Assembly: GCA_027575805.1 (NCBI GenBank)
Contig: JANBPU010000062.1
Span: forward strand, 1 to 64,000
Direction of reading: 5' to 3'
Length of the DNA: 64,000 nucleotides
DNA from: Mycoemilia scoparia
Lineage: Eukaryota; Kickxellomycota; Kickxellomycetes; Kickxellales; Kickxellaceae
In this document: piece after piece, positions 56,194-64,000 of the stretch
Layout: every line of letters begins with the position of its first letter
Position numbering within the stretch: position 1 is the stretch's first letter
The notes under the pieces: model-generated
Databases searched by the model: none
What the model was told of the DNA's origin: nothing
The model's input: only the letters and a program-made list of their open reading frames with translations
Translations under genes and position numbers: made by a program

Positions 56194-57654
56194 TGGCTCT
56201 GGTGTCAGTAGATATGTCTTTGTACTGGATGGTTTTTAAACAAAAGAACTAGTGTTTACAATTAACCAAATGTTTTAAATAAAAATAGCGAATAATCACG
56301 CTTATATAATATTTATCACCTGATCTTATCTGAGGGAAAGGTTAAATTCATTTTGTGGTTTATTATTGTGTTTTACTTTTCATTTTAAAGGCTTTGATGT
56401 CTCTTCTCAGATACTTTATTGATATCAACTATTGTTTTTCTATCTGGGATTTATTCACAGGGATGGAATTGGTCACATCAAATGTTCTAAAAATTCTAGG
56501 AATTGTAATCACCTGCACAAAATAATCATTGGATGGTGGTACTGCTATAACCTACCACAAACGAATATATCTTGAGGTGGGATACACAGCGCAGAAAAAT
56601 AGCCGTGATATCAGATACCACAAATCATCGACAAACTGCTAATAGTAACTCTGCTGCATCTTGGTTGGCAAGTTGTTGCCACTAGTGTAGTCATTAGCCA
56701 ATTTTAATAATGATATTAAAAAACAAAAACACCAATACCTTTCTAAAAAGCCTGTAAAACCACATCAGGGCCATGTATCAACTCAAGTACTTGCGTAACC
56801 AATTTATGCAGTAGATATTGCAGTCACCTAAGATTTAGTTTCAAATGAGGCACAATAGGCAAGCCATATGGGTAATAATTTTTGAAGGGTGAAAGTTTAC
56901 TAGTAAAACTGGACACCCATTTGGCTGTGATTGACACTATAATCATCGGTCACCAAAATTTACCCTTCAAAAATTATGATCCATATTGTAAGGTGCATAT
57001 GGAAAAATATTTATTAGCAGATACAAGTAAAAGGGAGAACTAAAGCCGAATTAGCCATATAATATCGGTTGTGAGAAATAAAAGCTATTGTTCTATTAAA
57101 TTTAGCCGTTTCAAAAGAAACAACCAAACACAGCTACTTTTATCCTTTTCTATGACCACCAATAACACAGGTCATAATAATTGACGAAATGTTGATTATA
57201 GAGGGGAATCAGCCGGTATATCATAAACCATAGCTATGTTTTCACTAGTGTATATTGAACTTCAATTTCTTTGTAAAGGGCTAAGATTAAATAAACCATG
57301 TTGGAAAAATGTACATATACACCGATGGGAATTCAGAATGTTCGCAATACATAAATCGAGTATCGTAAAAACTATTTAAATAAAGAAATAAAAAAGATTG
57401 TGATATATGTGGCCATGGCATCAATCATCACCACACAGAAATATGCCACATTTTAATATGACCTTTTTTCAAAAAAACAAGGGATCAGTAAATGCAGGAC
57501 AAAGTTTAAATTTTTTATTTAAGCAAAAATGACCGAACCTCAGATGTTGCTAATTATATTTCTGGAGGAGTACTCTTAGTAGGACCCTCCTTTTCAACTT
57601 TCAGCCAAGATCAAGACGCCTTCAGCCATATCAAAAATATTTTTCAGAATTGAT
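56194..57654. other. Intergenic region
   Basis: Contains a near-consensus family-A MITE (56869-56983). No gene supported. Confidence 0.55.
56869..56983. mobile_element. Family-A MITE, copy A10 (full length, near consensus)
   Basis: A 115-bp element with ends tgggtaataatttttgaagg and ccttcaaaaattatgatcca and TA on both sides. Nearly identical to A7 through the internal aagtttactagtaaaactgg. Confidence 0.88.
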
Positions 57655-59577
57655 ATGGATCAGACATTTTTTCTGGGACAAGTATGGCTGAGTAAAAATG
57701 TTAAAAGTATTTCCAACATTTATGTAAGACTTTCTGCATTATATAAAGGGCTTTATTTCTCACTGGTCTTTTCTGATAACGACAAAACATCCTTGGTGTA
57801 TACAATCCTTGCTTTACTTGAGTCGCAACTGTTTTTTTATATTTTATTCATTTACATTCTAATGCAATACTACAAAAAAGAGTCATACGAGCAGAGCGAT
57901 CCTCGCAGCACCTTTGTTCATATGCATCTGGCGTCCAGCTCACAAACAGTCCAAGATGATAGACTAGAGGAATGCCGAGAGTCACCACCTGAACACAAAA
58001 AGTCATTCCAAACAGAATCCAACAACACCACAGACCTAAGTGGTTCAGAAAGTGAATACTATATTTACCAGAATAAATGGAGATTTGTCACAGTTTTGAT
58101 AGGGATCCTGTTATCATTCTTTCTCGAAACTATAGACCAAACTATAGTAGCAGCTACCCTTTCAACGATAGGTTCTGAGTTTAACGCTTTCACACAAACA
58201 GGCTGGATACCTAGTGCCTATATGCTCACATTGACTGCCTTCCAACCCATCTATGGAAACTTGTCTGATATCTTTGGTAGACGCTCGGTCATTGTATTAT
58301 CTATAGCTATATTTGTCCTGGGGTCGGCCTTGTGTGGAGCAGCACAAAACATGACATGGCTTATCTCCTCACGTGCTGTAGCTGGAATAGGCGGTGCAGG
58401 AATCGTTGCAATGGCTACGGTTACGATATCTGACCTGGTGCCGATGAAAGAACGGGCAAACTACTTTAGTCTCTTGAGTATAGTCATGGCACTTAGCTAT
58501 GCTATCGGACCAGCCATTGGTGGCTTGTTTGCTGATAAAGTTAGTTGGAGATGGGCATTCTATATCAATGTACCTGTGGCTGCTGTTGCCGTTGTGATCA
58601 TCATTTGGCTTTTGAGGATTCCAAGAAAGATGGCTAGGACATGGAATGTTTGTGCCCAGAAAATCGATTTCGGCGGTATCACATTATTTTTGTGTTTTAT
58701 GGTTCCGCTTCTTCTTGCCTTTAACTGGGCTGGAAAGGAGTACAAGTGGAGCTCAGCTGTGGTTATTTCGCTACTATGCGTGTCAGCGGCTTTAGGGATT
58801 GCGTTTGTCTGCTTTGAAAAGTGGGTGGCTCCAGAACCGATGATTCCAATGGATGCCTTCAAGCAACGTAATATCGTTCTTTTATTGCTGACTCACTTTT
58901 GTGCTGGTGTCATGATGTTTTCTTTCGTTTATTACACCCCAATGTTAATTATTGTCAGCCATAATGCTACGGCTACTATATCTGGAATTTGTCTCCTTCC
59001 AATTCTAATCAGCCTCAGTCTCGTTTCACTGGTTGTAAGCTGGTCTATACCAAAGTTTGGGCTGCATCGGACTTATATCATCTTCGCCATGGCGGGGTTA
59101 TCATTGGGATCTGGCATCTTCACACTATTAAAGAGAGATTCTCCTATTGGAATGGTACTTGGATTCCTCTTCATTCCCGGAATTTGTTTGGGATTTATGT
59201 TCCCAATAGTTACAGTAGGTGTACAAGTAAGCGCAAAGCCACAGCACATAACTGCAGTGACGACGCTAGTACCATTTGCCTTCGCCATTGCGGGAGCCCT
59301 TGGCCTGTCTATTCTTGGATCAGTACTCACAAACACCTTCAAAGCAGGCATCTCTGATTTTATTACTGATTATCCAGAGTACACCCAGCTTGCATCTAAC
59401 GTATTGGATAAGCCCAGCCTTATTTGGACATCTTCTATCTCAGAGGATGCGCGCAACAAGATCATTGATGCATTTGTCAAATCACTTCATTTGATATTTT
59501 ATGCTAATGCTGGAATTTCGGGTCTAGGTTTTATTCTGTCTCTAGGCCTAAAGAAGTTCAAGTCGGTAGGAAATTAA
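57655..59577 (+). CDS. MFS drug:H+ antiporter, DHA2 (14-TM) family
   Basis: Single exon, up to 640 aa. A major-facilitator transporter of the plasma or vacuolar membrane. It has FFLETIDQTIVAATLSTIG (TM1), the motif A loop GNLSDIFGRRSV, the motif C-like SYAIGPAIGGLFAD with WRWAFYINVP, typical of DHA2 exporters, and about 14 membrane helices. Substrate unknown; relatives export drugs or import basic amino acids. The maximal frame starts at 57655, but its first ~70 residues include an unexpected extra hydrophobic stretch. A TATATAAAG at about 57740 suggests transcription starts downstream, so ATGs at 57862 or 57922 are likelier starts. The family's usual hydrophilic N-terminus fits these. Confidence 0.88.
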   Translation: MDQTFFLGQVWLSKNVKSISNIYVRLSALYKGLYFSLVFSDNDKTSLVYTILALLESQLFFYILFIYILMQYYKKESYEQSDPRSTFVHMHLASSSQTVQDDRLEECRESPPEHKKSFQTESNNTTDLSGSESEYYIYQNKWRFVTVLIGILLSFFLETIDQTIVAATLSTIGSEFNAFTQTGWIPSAYMLTLTAFQPIYGNLSDIFGRRSVIVLSIAIFVLGSALCGAAQNMTWLISSRAVAGIGGAGIVAMATVTISDLVPMKERANYFSLLSIVMALSYAIGPAIGGLFADKVSWRWAFYINVPVAAVAVVIIIWLLRIPRKMARTWNVCAQKIDFGGITLFLCFMVPLLLAFNWAGKEYKWSSAVVISLLCVSAALGIAFVCFEKWVAPEPMIPMDAFKQRNIVLLLLTHFCAGVMMFSFVYYTPMLIIVSHNATATISGICLLPILISLSLVSLVVSWSIPKFGLHRTYIIFAMAGLSLGSGIFTLLKRDSPIGMVLGFLFIPGICLGFMFPIVTVGVQVSAKPQHITAVTTLVPFAFAIAGALGLSILGSVLTNTFKAGISDFITDYPEYTQLASNVLDKPSLIWTSSISEDARNKIIDAFVKSLHLIFYANAGISGLGFILSLGLKKFKSVGN

Positions 59578-59782
59578 ATAACGTTATTCAGCTGTTTGTA
59601 AAGATGTGCTTTTAATTGTTTTTATGATTGTTGCAATAAGATCTGTTTTCCCCCCAATTTTCTCTAATTTAACCGAGTGTAGACCCATATCAGTTGCTAT
59701 GCTTAAAATTTTGTTTGTTCTTGTACAAATTTCTTGTAAATCCTCAATATTTGCATACTTTATATCTTCGGTATTAATAATT

Positions 59783-60671
59783 ATGATAGTTTCGATACGA
59801 CTGCATCCAAAAAGCTTAACCTGTTCCTCAAAATTTCGGAGTTTTAATAGACTCAGAAGCCTGTCCACATTACGACCAAATCAGGTCACACTAGCCCTTC
59901 TCAAGCCTGATTTGTGTGCCAGTGCGGAGGCAGTTGAAAAAACTCTAAAAACTATTGAATCGGAGATCGATCCAATGCAAATAGTTGCCAAACGAAGTGT
60001 ATTGTGGTCAATAAATGATGCCCAGGAGTTTTATCGCGAGCATGAGGGAAAATTTTTCTACAAAAGGCTGGTTGGATACATGACAAAGTAAGGATCTATG
60101 GCTGCTAAAATCCCGTGGCAAATTCCGCTTTGTATATCATTATTAAATTTATACACATTTATCCCTGTATACCTTACAACTGATGAAATCTATTGCTTTT
60201 CTTGCATAACTTAATAGCGGAGAGTTTATCGCCATGGTACTCAAAGGTCCAGACGTGATCTCTCGCTGGAGAAAACTGATAGGACCAACTCGTCCTCCGA
60301 GGTAAGGCACTTGCCACAAAGTATAATGATGTGCAAGGCGTATATATGTTTGCTGATCAAGAACTAAAAATATCATATGAATAAAAATGATATTTTTGTA
60401 ATTACTATAGGGCGAGGATATCAGATCCAAACTCTCTGAGAGCACAATTCGGGATAACTGATACAAGAAATTCATTCCATGGATCAGGTAAGTAGTTGAT
60501 GATGTTTTATTTTTCTTTATTTAAAATAAAATTTTGGTAGATATTTACTAATGTTTTGGAATGTTACATGTAGATTCTATGGAAACATCTCTTCGTGAGA
60601 TTCCTTTGTTGTTTCCTGATATCGATATCAAAACTATCCTTGAGCAGACAAACAAAAATAATAGCCCCTAG
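59783..60671 (+). CDS. NME6: Nucleoside diphosphate kinase, NME6 type, mitochondrial
   Basis: Four exons: 59783-60087, 60218-60301, 60411-60487 and 60574-60671; 187 aa. Family blocks are TLALLKPDL, FYREHEGKFFYKRLVGYMT, GPDVISRWRKLIGPTRP, SLRAQFGITDTRNSFHGS (with the active-site His) and SLREIPLLFPD, aligning with human NME6. The enzyme passes phosphate between NTP and NDP through the His. The ATG at 59783 adds an Arg/Ser/Leu-rich leader without acidic residues (MIVSIRLHPKSLTCSSKFRS), a good mitochondrial presequence, consistent with mitochondrial NME6 in animals. The frame is open further upstream but carries hydrophobic, unlikely sequence. A minus-strand ORF overlaps exon 1. Confidence 0.9.
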
Positions 60672-60818
60672 TTACGTTCATGTGTGCTTTTCTGATTGAT
60701 CTTGCATCATCAAATAAGTGGGAATAAATGCATTTTGGTCTAGAGTCAGCGAATCTTAGCTGCTGCGGGGGGTATTGTTTTTATTGGAATAGTGATTGGA
60801 TGGGCGGTGGCAGCAGAC

Positions 60819-61049
60819 CTAAGGTCCTAGTCCACCACAAAAAGGATTCTTTAAAGTACGTTCTGAGCAGTTTGGTAGAGGAACGCCGTTTAGGATATCA
60901 TCGTCGAATCGTTCGGCCTGAGACTCCCCTTCAGGCTTGGGTGTAACGACGGCTGCTTTATTATCTGCACTACAGATCGATAAGAACAAAGCACAAACAA
61001 TAAATGCAAGTGCCCATAAACTCCAATTACTAGATGCAAGTCTTCTCAT
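60819..61049 (-). CDS. Small secreted protein, 76 aa
   Basis: Single exon, ATG at 61049. Signal peptide at residues 1-28 (hydrophobic core ALAFIVCALFLSICSA). The mature region of about 48 aa is acidic and Pro/Asn-rich, with two cysteines near the end (NCSERTLKNPFCGG) that could form one disulfide. Convergent with NME6, 147 bp apart. Function unknown. Confidence 0.6.
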   Translation of the reverse strand: MRRLASSNWSLWALAFIVCALFLSICSADNKAAVVTPKPEGESQAERFDDDILNGVPLPNCSERTLKNPFCGGLGP

Positions 61050-62383
61050 GATTTAAATATTGTATTGGCGACAGTACTGTTTTTTGTATATACACACACA
61101 CAGAAATAAGGAAGGAAAAATAAAGAAAAGCATGAACTTAAAGTCATCATCTCAGCGTATGTTGGCTATTAAAAGACTGCAACGTCTGCATGGCCATACG
61201 ACTTGAGCGAACGATTTGATTGAACAGCGGAGATATGAGACAATTTCCAGAACTCGCGTTTTATCCACCCCATTTGTGGCTGAAGTCAAATACAGTAAAC
61301 ACAAAAGCTCCCTCCAGCTATTATTTGATTTATTTGGGTTATCTGGGGCATGTCTTGGCAGTAACTGATTATTTTGGATTGAACAGTCTGTGTGTATGTA
61401 TGTGTGCCCTATATAATTGAGTGCTACTATTATCCGTATTTTTAGGACAATTCTTTTATGTACTACTCATTAACATAGATAATTTAAGACATTTGACATG
61501 GACTGGGTATTATTATCTTGGCAATGCCGCCTTCATAACTCGGTTGTTCTATAGCCAGATTAGTGATACGCCAAGTGTAGTGGCCTACACTTTATAGTAA
61601 TTTGAATTTATTTTGTGGAATGATATCGATTACAAGTGTGATGTTATTGTAGTGTGAGATAATGATTAAATTATTTTTTTCGCGATTTTTAAAGGGAAGT
61701 TCTATCAAACAAGCCGAAACACTTTTGATGCATAATATGAAGTAATATATTTTGCACAGCCACTCAAATACTATTGGAATACCTCACGTAAAAATAAGGC
61801 TTGCTCTTTAGAATGTACATTATATAAGTTGCAGCGTTTACTCTAAAAGTGTACCAGAATAATTTCTCCAACACCAGCCTAAAAATATATGGTTTATGGA
61901 CCAAATTTGCAGGAGAGATCGAAGGAGGTGCTATTTTGTACACTTTTGATGGAGAACTATTTAATGGCGGTACTTTCTGAATCCCAGGTTTGGTGGCACA
62001 AAAAATTACATTCTATAGTTAAGATACAATTGTGATTCGATATTCATTTCGCCCGCCTTTAATCATCTGGTTATGAACAACATGCATGTTATGAATTCCA
62101 AATATTGGATAAAAGCGTATAAAACTCAAGCAAGAATAAAGAAAAATGCAATCTCTACTACCTTATTTAAAAAATGTTTAATGTATATATAACAGCAGGA
62201 GTTAGCACCAGTAGCAGTACTAACATTATTGTTAATGTGAATAAATTTAAAAATGCAAATATATGCTAACTGTAAAACACAGCTGTACTAGAAAAGACTC
62301 AAAAGGTTGAGCTGCAACGAATTTGAACATCCCAGAGAAACTTTTACACACATGCCCATTTCATTTTGTTATTAATCAATAAT
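61050..62383. other. Intergenic region
   Basis: Contains a family-B repeat (61841-61960). No gene seen; a 66-codon frame at 61220-61420 is unsupported. Confidence 0.5.
61841..61960 (+). repeat. Family-B dispersed repeat, copy B5
   Basis: Runs from ctctaaaagtgtaccagaat through ccaacaccagcct, tggaccaaatttgcaggaga to cttttgatggagaactat. It is closest to B1. Confidence 0.6.
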
Positions 62384-62773
62384 ATGTCTAGACGGCTTAT
62401 ATTGTATATTCAAATCTTGCTCCTTGCTCTAGTTGGTTCGGCTTTTGCCAAGGTTTCTGTAGAAAGCCCAGCTGCCAATGAACGTGACCGTATTACGCAG
62501 ATCAGTCAGATTGGTGCTCAAAGAGGTGTTATTCATCCAGAGATTTCGAAAGTCAGCAATGAGTTCCGAGACAATGTAGTGCGTGAATTGGTCAAGCGAA
62601 TTCCTTCGAGTCACTCAGCAAAGGACACCATCGTCTCAACCGCAAAGGAGCTAGATCTATCTGAGGTCATTAATGATGTTTTGGTTGCCAGTGGGGGCTT
62701 GGTTGGAATTATTCAGGGCACTGTTTGTGGATTGTTGGGGCAGAAGCTACATATTGCATCCTCAGCTTCTTGA
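62384..62773 (+). CDS. Small secreted protein with dibasic site and C-terminal module (family member 1)
   Basis: Single exon, 129 aa; start is the ATG at 62384 (MSRRLILYIQILLLALVGSA), not the upstream TTG. Signal peptide at about residues 1-22. A pro-like segment follows, then a KR dibasic (in ELVKRIPSS), then about 58 residues. That C-terminal part contains SEVINDVLVASGGLVGIIQG and ends near LLGQKL. The next gene has the same layout, with RR in place of KR and a matching C-terminal GLIGILGGFIDKLLQKL. Kexin cleavage at the dibasic would release a ~55-residue amphipathic peptide; this is inference. One Cys only. No known family recognised. Confidence 0.7.
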   Translation: MSRRLILYIQILLLALVGSAFAKVSVESPAANERDRITQISQIGAQRGVIHPEISKVSNEFRDNVVRELVKRIPSSHSAKDTIVSTAKELDLSEVINDVLVASGGLVGIIQGTVCGLLGQKLHIASSAS

Positions 62774-63108
62774 ATTGGTTTTTTATTATAAAACACTTTC
62801 TGGCTACTATCTTTTAAAGAAATAAATATCGTTATTTATCAATTGAATGCCAATTTTGTATACTATGTTAAGGTATATTCGTATACATGCCTTCAATCTA
62901 GCTTTGCCTGCACCTTTGATTGAAAAGAAAAAGGAAACTGGAGCTTCTCATCTCAATAATTGTTCACAGATTTCACGCACCTTTTGAGAAACAACCTAAA
63001 CTCCTCAATTGAGCTTCAAGATTTAACAAATCCTGTAATGCTTTGTCAATTCCTTATCACTCTACCTTGAAACTTTTCAAACATTATTCTATTGCAAAGA
63101 ACAAAAAG
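62774..63108. other. Spacer between tandem secreted-protein genes
   Basis: 335 bp between two same-strand genes; no gene, no repeat copy. Confidence 0.5.
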
Positions 63109-63546
63109 ATGAACAAACTCTTTTACCTGGTGCTAGTTGTATCGTTTTCCTGCATCGCAGTCTTCAGAATGGCAATGTCTGCTCCTGTTATCTGGGTAAC
63201 AAATCCTCAAGCACTCACAGGGAAAAATGCACTGCTGAAGAGATCATCGATTCATTCGTTGGGCAGAACATCGTTGGGGACAAGAGCATTTGGGCATGCA
63301 CAATCAGATGGCGAAGTCTTCATCCCACTCCTCTCTCGCTCTCTAGCCAGCCAGAATGCTGAAAGCTCTAGACTTTCTCGAAGGACAATTGCACCTGGCT
63401 TCGTTGCAGATTTAGTTAAGGATACATTCAACAACCAGATTAAAAAAATAAATATAGCACACATAATACGTGATAAGCTAGCAGAGAACCATGGACTTAT
63501 CGGTATACTTGGTGGCTTCATTGACAAGCTCCTGCAAAAGCTATAG
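63109..63546 (+). CDS. Small secreted protein with dibasic site and C-terminal module (family member 2)
   Basis: Single exon, 145 aa, ATG at 63109 (MNKLFYLVLVVSFSCIAVFR). Signal peptide at about residues 1-24. The pro-like segment contains KR (in ALLKRSS) and ends at RR (in RLSRRTIAPG). After RR come about 53 residues including INIAHIIRDKLAENHGLIGI and ending LLQKL. The distance from dibasic site to the QKL motif (53 residues) is close to that in the preceding gene (50), and both share the pattern I-x-x-x-I-x-D-x-L...GL-(I/V)-G-I. The C-terminus reads as an amphipathic helix. No cysteine in the module. A tandem paralogue by position and layout. Confidence 0.7.
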   Translation: MNKLFYLVLVVSFSCIAVFRMAMSAPVIWVTNPQALTGKNALLKRSSIHSLGRTSLGTRAFGHAQSDGEVFIPLLSRSLASQNAESSRLSRRTIAPGFVADLVKDTFNNQIKKINIAHIIRDKLAENHGLIGILGGFIDKLLQKL

Positions 63547-63779
63547 TTGAAAATCTTAGCTACAGTTACTACCTTTTTTGCCAAATCCCGACACGGCTAA
63601 TTTGCAACCTATGCAATGTTTTATTCTTTTTTAAATTCATTAAATATAATACCATGCCAGAGTGGGTGCATGTTCTGATTTTACTCTTTCAGTTTTCAAG
63701 TTATGAAAGTTATCATATCTTGCTTTTATTTAATACACTAGTTTAGACGGACACACTATTCGAGCATTGCTCTTGGAAA

Positions 63780-64000
63780 ATGAAAATATATTACTTCTTG
63801 ACGGTCTGTATCTTGTTGACGGTGCTTTTTAGGGATGCTTTGGCTGTTCCTTATGTACAGAAAGCTGGTGTAGGCCAAGAAAGACTTGCTGATAATCTTC
63901 GAATAGCCCTCAATACAGGACAGCTACGCCAGCATATAAAACGTGTACAGGCCGATCCTGGCCTGTTTGATGGCATTTTTCACGAAGAGCCAAAAGGAAT
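63780..64000 (+). CDS. Small secreted protein, partial (runs off window)
   Basis: The ATG at 63780 opens a frame of 73 codons still open at the window end. Signal peptide at residues 1-22 (MKIYYFLTVCILLTVLFRDA). The visible mature part includes NLRIALNTGQLRQHIKRVQA, with a KR site. Third gene in the same-strand row of secreted proteins; membership of the same family cannot be judged without the C-terminus. Confidence 0.6.
   Translation, partial: MKIYYFLTVCILLTVLFRDALAVPYVQKAGVGQERLADNLRIALNTGQLRQHIKRVQADPGLFDGIFHEEPKG

Noticed and set aside
1..64000. CRISPR arrays, prokaryotic operons or ribosome-binding sites
   Set aside because: Spliceosomal introns, TATA boxes and the protein content show a eukaryotic (fungal) nuclear sequence; the dispersed repeats are not regularly spaced.

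Overview
The window is nuclear DNA of a fungus. It is AT-rich, has short spliceosomal introns (GTAAGT-type donors, TACTAAC-like branch points), a dispersed 5S rRNA gene, and fungal-type genes (OCA-family phosphatase-like protein, Ymc1-type mitochondrial carrier, Sft2, Utp22, GH47 mannosidase, DHA2 transporter, Ser-rich GPI-anchored wall proteins). Animal-like GPHR and NME6, together with Argonaute, point to an early-diverging (zygomycete-grade) fungus rather than a yeast. I cannot name a species from sequence alone.

Layout. 0-4 kb: repeats, then a seven-exon OCA/Siw14-family pseudophosphatase with a long disordered tail. 4-8.5 kb: repeat-bearing intergenic DNA. 8.5-15.6 kb: a cell-surface block with a Ser-rich GPI protein, two paralogous GPI proteins and an extremely acidic secreted protein. 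16.4 kb: 5S rRNA. 18.5-21.8 kb: GPHR (Golgi pH regulator). 22.9-24 kb: secreted protein with kexin sites. 26.4-28 kb: unknown 529-aa protein. 28.8-30.7 kb: Na+/H+ antiporter with an apparent frameshifting deletion. 32.1-32.8 kb: small acidic protein. 35-38.1 kb: Argonaute, followed by an unknown 693-aa gene. 41.9-43.8 kb: two very small genes. 45-48 kb: SFT2 and a Ymc1-type carrier, convergent. 48.9 kb: 43-aa single-TM protein. 49.8-56.2 kb: GH47 mannosidase and UTP22, divergent. 57.6-60.7 kb: DHA2-type MFS transporter and mitochondrial-type NME6. 60.8-64 kb: a run of four small secreted proteins, two of which share a dibasic site and a C-terminal module, suggesting kexin-processed secreted peptides.

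Three dispersed repeat families fill the intergenic DNA: (A) a ~115-bp palindromic-ended MITE flanked by TA, about eight full-length copies plus partials; (B) a ~120-150-bp family, five copies; (C) a ~100-bp family, seven copies in both orientations.

Functionally, SFT2, GPHR and GH47 mannosidase all belong to the secretory pathway, which fits the abundance of secreted and GPI-anchored products. The remaining housekeeping genes (UTP22, NME6, carrier) are unlinked in function. Splice models were made by hand from splice sites, reading-frame continuity and remembered family alignments; no search was run.
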